The notes beneath the pieces were generated by a model. It was not told the DNA's origin. It saw only the letters and a list, made by a program, of their open reading frames with translations, and made no database searches. Shown here piece by piece: positions 44,174 through 53,166 of a stretch of 64,000 bases of DNA; positions within the stretch are counted from its first letter, which is position 1, and each line of letters begins with the position of its first letter. The stretch is from Phenylobacterium sp. (GTDB taxonomy: Bacteria > Pseudomonadota > Alphaproteobacteria > Caulobacterales > Caulobacteraceae), in NCBI RefSeq assembly GCF_004297125.1, contig NZ_SCVD01000015.1:26469-90468 (forward strand). The letters are read 5' to 3'. The position numbers and the translations under genes are program-made.

Positions 44174-45007
44174 ATGCTGCACACTTCGCCTACTGCGAGC
44201 CCGTCCAAGGGCGTCGCGCTGGTTACTGGAGCCTCCGCAGGCATGGGGGCGATCTACGCCGACCGCCTGGCGCGCCGAGGCTTCGACCTGATCCTCGTCG
44301 CCCGCAACTCCGCGCGGCTGGAGGCGCTGGCCGCGCGGATCGCCCTCGACGCCGGGCGCCGGGTGGAGACGCTGACCAGCGACCTGCGGCGCGCCGACCA
44401 TGTCGACGACATCGAGGCCAGGCTGCGGACCGACAGCCGCATCACGATGCTCGTCAACAACGCCGGCGTCGGATCCGCCACGCCGCTTCTGCAATCCGAC
44501 ATCGGCGTGATGCGCGGGATGATCGCCCTCAATGTCGAGGCGCTGACACGCCTGACCTATGCCGCGGCGCCCGCCTTCGTCGCCCGCGGCGGCGGCACGA
44601 TCATCAACATGGCGTCGATCGTGGCGATCGGCCCGGAGATCCTCAACGGGGTCTACGGCGGCGCCAAGGCCTTCGTAGTCGCCCTCACCCAATCGCTGCA
44701 CCACGAGCTCGGGCCGCGGGGCCTGCGCGTCCAGGCGGTCCTGCCCGGGGCGGTGGGCACGGACTTCTGGGCCGCCTCAGGGACGCCGCTGGCCAATCTC
44801 CCGCCCGAGATCGTGATGAGCCCCGAAGACGCGGTGGACGCCGCACTGGCGGGTCTCGACCTTGGCGAGCTCATCACCCTGCCGTCCCTGCCCGACGCTG
44901 CGGACTGGCAGGCCTATGAGGACGCGCGCCAGGCGCTCTTCCCCAACCTCTCGCGATCGCAGCCCGCCGCGCGCTTCGGCCTGAACCGGCCGAACAACGC
45001 CGGCTGA
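44174..45007 (+). CDS. Short-chain dehydrogenase/reductase
   Basis: The 277-residue protein has TGASAGMG (nucleotide loop), NNAGVGS, catalytic Ser in NMASIVA and the complete pair YGGAK. Its SDR type resembles YqjQ/DltE-like short-chain reductases (ALVTGASAGMGAIYADRLA). Arg after the second strand (LVARNSARL) suggests NADPH preference. It starts 75 bp from palindrome site 10 and may be cotranscribed with the membrane kinase 208 bp downstream. Confidence 0.87.
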   Translation: MLHTSPTASPSKGVALVTGASAGMGAIYADRLARRGFDLILVARNSARLEALAARIALDAGRRVETLTSDLRRADHVDDIEARLRTDSRITMLVNNAGVGSATPLLQSDIGVMRGMIALNVEALTRLTYAAAPAFVARGGGTIINMASIVAIGPEILNGVYGGAKAFVVALTQSLHHELGPRGLRVQAVLPGAVGTDFWAASGTPLANLPPEIVMSPEDAVDAALAGLDLGELITLPSLPDAADWQAYEDARQALFPNLSRSQPAARFGLNRPNNAG

Positions 45008-45215
45008 GCGCGGGCTCTACCGTGGCGCTGGGGTGGCCGGCCCCTATCGGCGTTCGGCAAGGCCACGCGCATCGGGACAGGTCCTCGCTCGTCGTCCTGA
45101 CGCGGCGTCTCGATTCCACGGGTGAGATACGTATGATGGCCGGGAGGCCCACGTTGTTCGACGAACGGCGCGTCCGAAGCCTCGTCTGCGCCCGGCGGCG
45201 CCTTCGAAGGCTGAC

Positions 45216-46811
45216 ATGCACGCGACTGGCGCGAGTGATCCCCCGGAAGATGTTCTCGTCCTGACCAGCGCCGCCCCCGGTCGGCGGCACAGGCTCGCGG
45301 CGTTCGCCGTCGTGCCGGGCATCCTGGTGACGCTTTTCGCGCTGACGCGACCCTTCGCCGAACTGCAGCTGCCGCCGGCCCCGGCGTTCGTTCCGATCCA
45401 GACATCGGCGCTGTTCGTGATCAATCTCGTCACGGCGCTGATGTTCTTCTGCCAGTACTCCATCCTTCGCAGTCGCCCCCTGCTGGTGGTCGCGAACGGC
45501 TACCTCTACGCCGCGCTCATCCTCATCCCCTACCTCCTGGCGTTCCCCGGCGTGTTCGCGCCGGACCGGGCGCTGATCGGCGGCCTGCAGACCACGGCCT
45601 GGCTCTATATCCTCAGGCACTGCGGCCTCGCCGCGTCCCTGGTCGCCTTCGCGCTGTTCAGTCGGAGTGAGAGGGCCGCCCCTCAGCCCCCTGCCGGCGA
45701 CTCCCGCCTTCTGCTGAGCATCGCGGGCACGTGCGCGCTGGTGCTGGTCCTGGGCGCCATCTGCATCCTGGGCGACGGACATCTGCCCATCGTCGCGGCG
45801 GACGGCCGGCGGTTCAGCACGGGCTGGCTCATCTACGCCGGGGCGCCGATGGCCTCGCTCTATGGACTTGCGGTGATCCTGCTCTGGCCCCTTCGGAACA
45901 CGGTGCTCAGCCTCTGGCTGCTGGTGGTCGCTTCCGTGCATCTCGCCGCCGTTCCGATCTCCTTCTTCGGCTCTCCGGCCCGCTTCAGCGTCGGCTGGTA
46001 CACCGTCGTGATCATGAACCTTGTCGCAAACAGCCTGGTCCTGTCGGTGCTTCTGGTGGAGGTCTCGAACCTCTACCGACGCCTCCTGCAGTCGGTCCGC
46101 GCCCATCAGCACGAACGCGAAGCCCGGCTGGCCACCGGGGACGCCCTGGCGGCGATGATCGCGCACGAGCTGAAGCAGCCGCTGCTGGCGATCGTGATGC
46201 GGGCGGCCACGGGCGTTCGCCGGCTCGACCGACCCGCGCCGGACGTCGACAAGGCAGTGGGCGATCTGAGACGGATCGCCGCCGACGGTCACCGCGCAGG
46301 TGCGATCATCGACAGCATCCGGGCGAACTTCAGGCGCGACAGCCGCGCTGGGGCGGCCGTCGACCTGAACCAGGTCGCGGCTGAGTCGGTCGCCCTGATC
46401 CGCCGGGACCTTCGACGGCGACATATCCGCGTTGAGATGGCGCTCAACGCCCATCCCGCCGAGGTCGCCGGGGATCGGACCCAGATCCAGCAGGTCCTCC
46501 TGAACCTCCTCACGAACGCGGCTGAAGCCACGGCCAATCGCCCGGCGCCCCGGATGCTGACGGTCAGCTCGGAGAACCATGAGGGCGACGAGATCTGTAT
46601 TTCGGTCTCCGACAACGGCGCCGGGGTGGGTGCGGAGCACCTCGCGCAGATCTTCAACCCGCTCTTCACGACCAAGCCAACCGGCATGGGTATGGGCCTG
46701 TCGATCTGCCGATCGATCATTGAAGCGCATGGCGGTCGCATCTGGGTGTCCCCGAACAGTCCGACCGGCGCCGTCTTCCAGTTCGCCCTGGCGGGACTCG
46801 TCAAACCCTAG
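45216..46811 (+). CDS. Membrane sensor histidine kinase with MASE4-like sensor
   Basis: The 531-residue protein has about eight hydrophobic segments in residues 25-290, resembling the MASE4 membrane sensor. The cytoplasmic kinase core follows: His in MIAHELKQPLLAI, N-box LLNLLTNAAEA, and SDNGAGVG with GMGMGLSICRSIIEAHGG. The core is closely like the multi-PAS kinase C-terminus, so both may feed the same FixJ-like regulator. No receiver gene follows. It is the only island operon head without its own palindrome; it may be transcribed from site 10 through the SDR gene. Confidence 0.85.
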   Translation: MHATGASDPPEDVLVLTSAAPGRRHRLAAFAVVPGILVTLFALTRPFAELQLPPAPAFVPIQTSALFVINLVTALMFFCQYSILRSRPLLVVANGYLYAALILIPYLLAFPGVFAPDRALIGGLQTTAWLYILRHCGLAASLVAFALFSRSERAAPQPPAGDSRLLLSIAGTCALVLVLGAICILGDGHLPIVAADGRRFSTGWLIYAGAPMASLYGLAVILLWPLRNTVLSLWLLVVASVHLAAVPISFFGSPARFSVGWYTVVIMNLVANSLVLSVLLVEVSNLYRRLLQSVRAHQHEREARLATGDALAAMIAHELKQPLLAIVMRAATGVRRLDRPAPDVDKAVGDLRRIAADGHRAGAIIDSIRANFRRDSRAGAAVDLNQVAAESVALIRRDLRRRHIRVEMALNAHPAEVAGDRTQIQQVLLNLLTNAAEATANRPAPRMLTVSSENHEGDEICISVSDNGAGVGAEHLAQIFNPLFTTKPTGMGMGLSICRSIIEAHGGRIWVSPNSPTGAVFQFALAGLVKP

Positions 46812-47002
46812 CCAGCTGTCGCTCCGTTGCGTTCGGCCTTTCGGGCTACGATTGCGCCCGCCGAACGCCGGCGATCCGGAGCGGCGTGGTTCAGGCCCTC
46901 ACATCGCTTCTGAATCGCTTGCGGGTTCTCACGCTCGCCCGCCGAAGCCGGGCATTTCGTGCCGCCCGCCGGGCGCGAAGGCGGCAAGCCTGGCCGGGCG
47001 GC

Positions 47003-47035
47003 CGACACCTTGGTCTCGCCGATACCTAGGTCCAA
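47003..47035. promoter_or_regulatory. 33-bp island palindrome, site 11
   Basis: Right outer arm GTCCAA, inner arms GGTCTCG and CGATACC around C, left outer arm CGACAC in place of TTGGAC. It is 69 bp upstream of the crotonase gene at 47104. Confidence 0.8.
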
Positions 47036-47103
47036 TAGGTCGCGGCCCGCTCGTCGGCTCAGATGCCCGCGTCAAAACCGACGCACCGACAGCAGGCGAC
47101 GCG

Positions 47104-48060
47104 ATGGGTCTCACCTCAACCAGCTTCCGATTTCCAGCGATCCTCGCGGCGGCGACCCTTTGCGCGCCGGGTCCGATCCTGGCCGCCGACAAGGGCGCCT
47201 CGCCGGGGGGCGCCGTCTCGCCGTCGGCGAGCGACACCATCCGGCTGACGCGCAGGTCCCCCTCCTACTGGCGGGTCACCTTCGCCAACCCGCCTCTGAA
47301 TATCGTGGGGCCCGCCGAGATGCGTCGGCTCGACGAGATCCTCGACCAGATCGAGGCGGACCCACGCGTGAAGGTCGTGGTCTTCGACAGCGCGGTCCCG
47401 GGCTACTTCATGGCGCACTACGACCTGCTGAAGCCGCTCGAGGAGTCCACGGGGATGGCCCCCGGGCCGACCGGGATGCATCCGGTGCCCGATTTCATGG
47501 TGCGGCTCGCGCGGCTGAAGGCTGTGACCATCTCGTCGATCCGCGGCCGCACGAGCGGCATCGGCAGTGAGATCGTCCTGGCCACCGACATGCGCTTCGC
47601 GAGCCGCGAGAAGGCGATGCTTTCCCAGTTCGAGGTCGGCGCCGGTTTCGCGCCGGGCGGCGGGCCGATGGCGCGCCTCCCCCGGCTCGTCGGCCGGGGC
47701 CGCGCGCTCGAAATCCTCATCGGCGCCGAAGCCCTGAACGGGGACCTCGCCGAGCGGTACGGCTATGTGAACCGCGCCCTGCCCGACGCCGAGCTCGACG
47801 GGTTCGTCGATCGTCTCGCGACGCGCATCGCGGGCTTCGACCATCAGGCGATCATCGACACCAAACAGCTTGTCGACGTGGCCAGCCTGCCGCCGGACGA
47901 GGAAATCCGGCTGGGCTGGGAGGCCTTCATCACCTCCGTCCAGCGACCGGCCGCCCAGGCGCGCGTCGGCGCGCTGGTGGCGCGCGGCCTGCAGAAGCCG
48001 GGTGACCTGGAGGACCATCTCAACGAGCGGGCCGCGGACTACCGCGAACCGCAGCCTTAG
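47104..48060 (+). CDS. Crotonase-family protein with an N-terminal signal peptide, paralog B
   Basis: The 318-residue protein is about 40 residues longer than its two paralogs. The extra part (FRFPAILAAATLCAPGPILA, then ADKG) looks like a Sec signal peptide. The core repeats YWRVTFANPPLNI, VVFDSAVPGYFMAHYD, GRTSGIGSEIVLATDMRFAS and FEVGAGFAPGGGPMARLPR. A crotonase outside the cytoplasm would have no CoA substrate, so either the leader is retained or the reaction differs. The ATG at 47104 has only a modest AGCAGG site. Site 11 is 69 bp upstream; the next gene starts 8 bp after the stop. Confidence 0.83.
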   Translation: MGLTSTSFRFPAILAAATLCAPGPILAADKGASPGGAVSPSASDTIRLTRRSPSYWRVTFANPPLNIVGPAEMRRLDEILDQIEADPRVKVVVFDSAVPGYFMAHYDLLKPLEESTGMAPGPTGMHPVPDFMVRLARLKAVTISSIRGRTSGIGSEIVLATDMRFASREKAMLSQFEVGAGFAPGGGPMARLPRLVGRGRALEILIGAEALNGDLAERYGYVNRALPDAELDGFVDRLATRIAGFDHQAIIDTKQLVDVASLPPDEEIRLGWEAFITSVQRPAAQARVGALVARGLQKPGDLEDHLNERAADYREPQP

Positions 48061-48068
48061 GTCCTCCG

Positions 48069-49001
48069 ATGGCCAGCTTGAGCGCAATCGCCATGGCCGC
48101 CGCGCTTGCGGCGGTGGGGCCGGGACCTCAGCCGTCTACCTCGGCGACCACGACCTACCACCAGAGGCGCGTCGACGGCGTCAGCGTCTTCTACCGCGAG
48201 GCCGGGCCGAAGGACGCGCCGACCATCGTGCTGCTGCACGGTTACCCCTCGTCCTCACGGATGTACGACGGACTGATCCCCCTGCTGGCCGTGCGCTACC
48301 ACGTCATCGCGCCGGACTATCCGGGCTTCGGGCACAGCGAGGCGCCGCCGCCATCGAGCTACGCCTACACCTTCGACCACCTGGCCCGGACCATGGGCGG
48401 GCTGCTCGACCAGCTCGGCGTCGAGCGATGCATCTTTTATCTTCAGGACTATGGCGGACCGGTCGGCTTTCGCATGATGATCGCGCGGCCAGACCGCGTC
48501 CGGGCGCTGATCGTGCAGAACGCCAACGCCTATGACGAGGGCCTCGGCGCGAAGTGGACCGGGATCGCCAGCTTCTGGCGCGATCCCGCGGGCCACCAGG
48601 ATCAGCTCGACGCCTTCATGTCACTGGACGGCGCGCGGCTCCGACACGTCGCCGGCAGCCCCAACCCCGAGCGCTATAGCCCGGATGCGTGGACCGACGA
48701 ATTCGCCATGTTGTCGAGGCCCGGAGCCCGGGAGATTCAGGGCGCGCTCCTCTACGACTACCAGACGAACGTTGCGGCCTATCCTGCCTGGCAGGCCTGG
48801 CTGAGAGCTCAGCGGCCCAGGACCCTCGTGCTCTGGGGCCGCTACGACCCGTCCTTCACCGTCCCCGGCGCCGAGGCCTACCGGCGCGACCTGCCCGAGG
48901 CGGAACTACACCTCCTGGACGCCGGCCACTTCGCCCTGGATGAGCGCCTCGACGAGGCCGCTGTCCTGGTCCTCGGATTCATGGACCGCCTCCCCCACTG
49001 A
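48069..49001 (+). CDS. Alpha/beta-hydrolase, haloalkane-dehalogenase or epoxide-hydrolase type
   Basis: The 310-residue protein has an N-terminal hydrophobic segment (LSAIAMAAALAAVGPG), oxyanion motif HGYPSSSRMY, nucleophile Asp in YLQDYGGPVGF, acid near LWGRYDPSF and His in DAGHFALDE. The Asp nucleophile marks the dehalogenase/epoxide hydrolase clade. The putative signal peptide suggests export, as for its operon partner. It starts 8 bp after the crotonase stop and probably shares the site-11 transcript. Confidence 0.84.
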   Translation: MASLSAIAMAAALAAVGPGPQPSTSATTTYHQRRVDGVSVFYREAGPKDAPTIVLLHGYPSSSRMYDGLIPLLAVRYHVIAPDYPGFGHSEAPPPSSYAYTFDHLARTMGGLLDQLGVERCIFYLQDYGGPVGFRMMIARPDRVRALIVQNANAYDEGLGAKWTGIASFWRDPAGHQDQLDAFMSLDGARLRHVAGSPNPERYSPDAWTDEFAMLSRPGAREIQGALLYDYQTNVAAYPAWQAWLRAQRPRTLVLWGRYDPSFTVPGAEAYRRDLPEAELHLLDAGHFALDERLDEAAVLVLGFMDRLPH

Positions 49002-49104
49002 TCGGCGGCGCTGCGCGGGACCCTCGCCCCTCGTCCCCTGCCGTGCGCCGGTTCCCAGCCCACTCGCGCAGGTTCAGGCCCGCCCCCACGTACGGATCGC
49101 CTCC

Positions 49105-50340
49105 ATGACATCGCCAGCCTCCAGGGATCACCTGCGGCCCGAACCGGCGCCGGCGGGAGGGCACGCGCCGCCGCCAGCCTGGCGAATGATCCTTTCCGGC
49201 GCCTGCGCCTGCCTGATTGGGATCGGCCTGGCGCGCTTCGCCTACACCCCCCTCCTGCCAGCCGTGATTGCCGCGGGATGGTTCGACGCCGATGCGGCCA
49301 CCTACCTCGCGGCCGCAAACCTCGGCGGCTACCTGCTCGGCGTGCTCATCGCGGGTCCCATGACCGCCCGCCGCTCGCCCACCTGGGCGCTGAGGCTGAT
49401 GATGGCGGCGAGCACGGCATCGCTGTTTGCCTGCGCCTACCCCGCCAGCTTCACGTGGTTCTTCACCTGGCGGCTGATCTCAGGGGTGAGTGGCGGGGTG
49501 ATCATGATCCTGGCGGCGCCGGCCATACTGGTCCACCTGCCGCCCGCGCGTCGTGGCCTGGCCAGCGGTTTCATCTTCATGGGGGTCGGCCTGGGCGTCG
49601 CAGCGTCCGGTACGCTGGTCCCGCTCCTGCTGAGCGACGGCCTGACGGCGGCCTGGCTCGGCCTTGCGACCGCCAGCGCGATCCTGACCCTCGTCGCCTG
49701 GACCGGATGGCCCCACGGCCTCCCCGCCCAGGCGTCGCCGACGCTCCGACGCGCGCGGCGTCCCCGCCCGCAGCTCTGGCTGCTCCACGCGACCTACGGC
49801 CTGAACGCGATCGGGCTGGTGCCACATATGGTCTTCCTGTCGGTGTTCGTGGCGCACGGCCTGGGCCAGGGCGTCCAGACCGGCGCCGTCTACTGGATCG
49901 TTTTCGGCCTGGGGGCGGTGGTCGGCCCCCTGCTCAGCGGACACCTGGCCGACCGGGCCGGGTATCGCCCCGCCTTGCGCCTCGTGCTTCTGCTCGAAAC
50001 CCTGGCCACCCTGGCGCCGGCGGTCACCCACGCGCCGGCCGCGCTGATCGCCTCCAGCCTGTTCATGGGCGCGGCCACCCCCGGGATCGTACCGCTTGTG
50101 CTGGGCCGGGTGCATGAGCTCGCGGGTCCAGGCCTGGCCGGGCAGAAATCGGCATGGCGCATGGCGACCACCGCCTTCGCCGCCGCGCAGGCGGCCGCCG
50201 CCTACGGCCTGGCCTGGCTCCTCAGCCGATCGGGCGGCGACTACGCCCTGCTCTTCCTGGTGGGCGGCGGGGCGCTCGTGTTGGCGCTCCTCATCGAGCT
50301 GGTCGGCAGTGTCGCCGCGCGGGCGCGCCGCGTCCGCTGA
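49105..50340 (+). CDS. MFS transporter, YbfB/YjiJ type
   Basis: The 411-residue protein has 12 predicted membrane segments. The N-terminal GIGLARFAYTPLLPAVIAAGW and the helix-5 region GVSGGVIMILAAPAILVHLP match the YbfB/YjiJ-like MFS proteins, whose substrates are mostly unknown. GHLADRAGYRPALR is the loop-8/9 motif. It is 103 bp downstream of the alpha/beta-hydrolase and probably in its operon, so may export or import a pathway compound. A start upstream at 48940 would overlap the hydrolase gene and is less likely. Confidence 0.82.
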   Translation: MTSPASRDHLRPEPAPAGGHAPPPAWRMILSGACACLIGIGLARFAYTPLLPAVIAAGWFDADAATYLAAANLGGYLLGVLIAGPMTARRSPTWALRLMMAASTASLFACAYPASFTWFFTWRLISGVSGGVIMILAAPAILVHLPPARRGLASGFIFMGVGLGVAASGTLVPLLLSDGLTAAWLGLATASAILTLVAWTGWPHGLPAQASPTLRRARRPRPQLWLLHATYGLNAIGLVPHMVFLSVFVAHGLGQGVQTGAVYWIVFGLGAVVGPLLSGHLADRAGYRPALRLVLLLETLATLAPAVTHAPAALIASSLFMGAATPGIVPLVLGRVHELAGPGLAGQKSAWRMATTAFAAAQAAAAYGLAWLLSRSGGDYALLFLVGGGALVLALLIELVGSVAARARRVR

Positions 50341-50356
50341 CCCTCCGACGCCCGAC

Positions 50357-50389
50357 CGAGACTTTGGTGTCGGCGACACCTAAGTCCAA
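50357..50389. promoter_or_regulatory. 33-bp island palindrome, site 12
   Basis: Right outer arm GTCCAA, inner arms GGTGTCG and CGACACC around G (perfect), left outer arm CGAGAC. It is 185 bp upstream of the FMN reductase gene. Confidence 0.8.
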
Positions 50390-50573
50390 TTTCAGCAGAC
50401 GCCCGTCAGCCCAACTCTCTCCTCAGACCGAGCGGCGCCGCGCCGGGTCGGCCGAGCCCGGAGAGGGATCATGCCGACGCGAACCCCCACCAACGCAAGC
50501 TAGCCGGGCCGCACAGCGGTCGCCGCGGCCTCCCCACACCTCGCCCCCAGCATCCTCAGAAGGGATACCGCCC

Positions 50574-51149
50574 ATGCCCGCCGCCCTGAATGTCGTCGTA
50601 CTCGTCGGAAGCCTCCGGAAGGCCTCCATAACGCGGCGCATCGCCCGCGCCCTGATCGCCCTGGCGCCGCCCAGTCTCGCATGCCGCATCGTCGAGATCG
50701 GAGATCTGCCGCTTTACAGCGAGGACTTGGACGCCGCGCCGCCGCCTGCCTGGACCCGCTTCCGCGACGAGATCCGCGCGGCTGACGCGGTGCTGATCAC
50801 CACGCCGGAGTACAACCGCTCCATCCCCGGCGGGCTCAAGAACGCCATCGATGTCGGGTCGCGGCCTGATTATCCCAGTCCCTGGGACGGACTGCCGACC
50901 GCCGTGGTGAGCGTGTCGCCCTACAAGCTCGGCGGCTTCGGGGCCAACCATCACATCCGCCAGAGCCTGGTGTTCCTCAACATGCCGGTCATGCAGCAGC
51001 CCGAGGCCTACATCGGAGACGCCGCGGCCATGTTCGACGGACCCGGCGATAAGCCGACCGCAGATGCGCGCGCCTTCCTGCAACGGGTGATCGAGGGGTT
51101 CGCCGACTGGGCGGCCCTGACCCGTCGCGACGCGCGCCCGTCCGCCTAG
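50574..51149 (+). CDS. NAD(P)H-dependent FMN reductase (flavodoxin-like)
   Basis: The 191-residue protein begins NVVVLVGSLRKASITRRIAR, the phosphate-binding loop of the NADPH-dependent FMN reductase family, and has TPEYNRSIPGGLKNAID, a highly diagnostic flavin-contact motif. AGAAGGGA lies 7 bp upstream of the ATG. It could supply reduced FMN to flavin monooxygenases of the pathway; within this window the LLM oxidoreductase at 1453 is an obvious two-component candidate, although in another regulon. Site 12 is 185 bp upstream. Confidence 0.9.
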   Translation: MPAALNVVVLVGSLRKASITRRIARALIALAPPSLACRIVEIGDLPLYSEDLDAAPPPAWTRFRDEIRAADAVLITTPEYNRSIPGGLKNAIDVGSRPDYPSPWDGLPTAVVSVSPYKLGGFGANHHIRQSLVFLNMPVMQQPEAYIGDAAAMFDGPGDKPTADARAFLQRVIEGFADWAALTRRDARPSA

Positions 51150-51176
51150 CGCTGCGGCGGACGTCGAACCGCGAAT

Positions 51177-52391
51177 ATGTCCCCTCGACAGATCGGCGGA
51201 GCCCTCGCCGCCGCGGCGACCGCCGTGGGTTCGGCGGCCTGCGCCGAGGTCCCGCGCCTGCCGGACGGCGTCACGCTCTCCGGCGGCCTCGTCTCAGAGA
51301 CGGCCTGGAGTGTCAGCGGCCCCGGGCGCCGTGTCGCCAAGGAAGCCGGCCAGTTCGATCTCGGCGCGACGATCGACGCCGGCGAGGTGCTGGATGTCAC
51401 GGGCGGGACCGTCCAGGCCACCATCACCTATCGCTGGGGCGAAGACCTCGGCGCCGCCTCCGGCCTGCGACCGCAACAACTAGTCCAGGAGATCTACGGG
51501 CGCGGCCAGACCTGGCGGCTGACCCAGCTCTGGTACCAGCAGGCGATCGGCTCCAGCGGCGCCGATCTCAAGGTCGGTCGGCTGACGCTCGGCGAGGACT
51601 TCGCGACGTTCCGATGCGCCTTCCAGAACCTCACGTTCTGCGGCTCGCAGCCCGGCAACATGGAGAGCGACGACTGGTACAACTGGCCGGTCAGCCAGTG
51701 GGGCGCGCGCGGACGCTACAAACGCGCCAGGGGCTACGTGCAGCTTGGCCTCTATGAGGTGAATCCGCGCAATCTCGAGAAGGACTTCACGGTCGGACGC
51801 TTCAAGGGCGCGACCGGCGTGATGATCCCGGTGGAGGCCGCCTGGACGCCCCGGATCCATGGCCGCGCGGGGCGCTACCGCCTCGGCGGCTGGTACGACA
51901 CCTCGCGCGCCGCCGACCTGATGCTCGACCGGAAGGGCCAGCTGCGGGCCGTCACCGGCGAGGCCCCGAAAGACGGGGACGGCCGCGGAGGCGCCTACGT
52001 GATGGCCGAGCAGCAGGTCACGGGCCCTGCAGAGCCAGCCGAGGCCGGGTCCGGTGTGACGTTGTTCTTCAACGCCGCCCAGGCGGATCGCCGCACATCG
52101 CGGATCGACCGGCAGGTCTATGGCGGCGCGTTCTGGCGCGGACCGCTCGGAGGACGTCCACGCGACGAGCTGGGGATCGCGGTGGGCGCCACGCGGCGCA
52201 ATCCCCGCCTGAGGGCCCTCACGCCCGACCGCATCGCGACCGAGTACGTCGGCGAGGTCTTCTACGCTGTGCGGCTCAACCGCGCCGTGGCCCTGCAACC
52301 CAATGTCCAGCTCATCGCCAATCCCGGCGGCGCCCCGGGACGGACGGCGGCGATCGTCGGCCTGAAGGCGACGGCGCGCCTTCCACCCTAG
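51177..52391 (+). CDS. OprB-family-like outer-membrane porin
   Basis: The 404-residue protein has a signal peptide (QIGGALAAAATAVGSAACA) and then features of carbohydrate-selective porins: LSGGLVSETAWSVSG, TYRWGEDLG, WYNWPVSQWGARGRYK and a series of amphipathic beta-strands ending VGLKATARLPP. Its specificity is unknown and the substrate need not be a sugar. It lies 27 bp behind the FMN reductase gene. Its C-terminal residue is not the usual aromatic. Confidence 0.78.
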   Translation: MSPRQIGGALAAAATAVGSAACAEVPRLPDGVTLSGGLVSETAWSVSGPGRRVAKEAGQFDLGATIDAGEVLDVTGGTVQATITYRWGEDLGAASGLRPQQLVQEIYGRGQTWRLTQLWYQQAIGSSGADLKVGRLTLGEDFATFRCAFQNLTFCGSQPGNMESDDWYNWPVSQWGARGRYKRARGYVQLGLYEVNPRNLEKDFTVGRFKGATGVMIPVEAAWTPRIHGRAGRYRLGGWYDTSRAADLMLDRKGQLRAVTGEAPKDGDGRGGAYVMAEQQVTGPAEPAEAGSGVTLFFNAAQADRRTSRIDRQVYGGAFWRGPLGGRPRDELGIAVGATRRNPRLRALTPDRIATEYVGEVFYAVRLNRAVALQPNVQLIANPGGAPGRTAAIVGLKATARLPP

Positions 52392-52527
52392 AGCAGGAGC
52401 CCCTGCGGTTCCGGGGTCGCAGAAAGCACAGAATGGTTTCGCTCGTCCCGCGAAGTCCCCCGCTCGCCACAGCGTCCCGTGGCGCACCCGCGGGATCCAG
52501 CCAAGGTACTCTGGGAGAACCGCCTCG

Positions 52528-53013
52528 ATGTCGACCATCGCCCTACCCGCCGGTCTGGAGACGCTCCGACTGGAGCCCCTGATGGCGATGACGCTCATTG
52601 TCGCCCCGCCGATACGCTTTGGTGCGGGCCCGGGCGGAGAGCGGAGGGTCGGGGTGGTCACCGGGGGGCGCTTCGAGGGGGATCGCTTCGCGGGACACGT
52701 GCTGGACGGTGGCGCCGACTGGCAGCTCCGTCGGAGCGACGGCGCCTGGCTCATCGATTGCCGCTTGGTTCTACAGACCGACGACGGCGCGATTGTAGGC
52801 ATGCAGTACAGCGGGCTTCGCCACGGGCCGGGCGATGTGATGGATCGGCTCGCACAGGGCGATCCCGTCGATCCGTCCGAGTATTATTTCCGGATCACGC
52901 CCACCTTCGAGACAGCTGACCCTCGCTACGCCTGGCTCAACCAGTTGGTCGGCGTCGGGGCCGGGCATCGGCCGCCATCGGGTCCCGTCTACAAGGTGTG
53001 GTCGGTGGTCTGA
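52528..53013 (+). CDS. DUF3237-family protein
   Basis: The 161-residue protein has the DUF3237 layout: LEPLMAMTLIVAPPIRFG at the N-terminus, a beta-rich core with GGRFEGDRFAGHVL, DWQLRRSDGAWLIDCRLVLQ (as adjacent parts) and YYFRITPTFETADPRYAWLN. The family forms beta-barrels and has no proved activity, but often accompanies aromatic-compound clusters. It lies 137 bp after the porin gene and may be in the same transcript. Confidence 0.82.
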   Translation: MSTIALPAGLETLRLEPLMAMTLIVAPPIRFGAGPGGERRVGVVTGGRFEGDRFAGHVLDGGADWQLRRSDGAWLIDCRLVLQTDDGAIVGMQYSGLRHGPGDVMDRLAQGDPVDPSEYYFRITPTFETADPRYAWLNQLVGVGAGHRPPSGPVYKVWSVV

Positions 53014-53065
53014 GACCTCCCGTTTCCCTCCGACGCGCTTGTGCGCGGCGCCTCCGCCTCAAGGC

Positions 53066-53098
53066 CGACACCTTGGTATCAGCGATACCTTCGTCCAA
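53066..53098. promoter_or_regulatory. 33-bp island palindrome, site 13
   Basis: Right outer arm GTCCAA, inner arms GGTATCA and CGATACC around G (one mismatch), left outer arm CGACAC. It is 69 bp upstream of the crotonase gene at 53167, the same spacing as site 11. Confidence 0.8.
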
Positions 53099-53166
53099 TC
53101 GCGCACGCCGAGGCCGGATGACATCTGAAGGATGTCCCGCGAGTTCGTAGCCAGGAAGGCCTCTCC

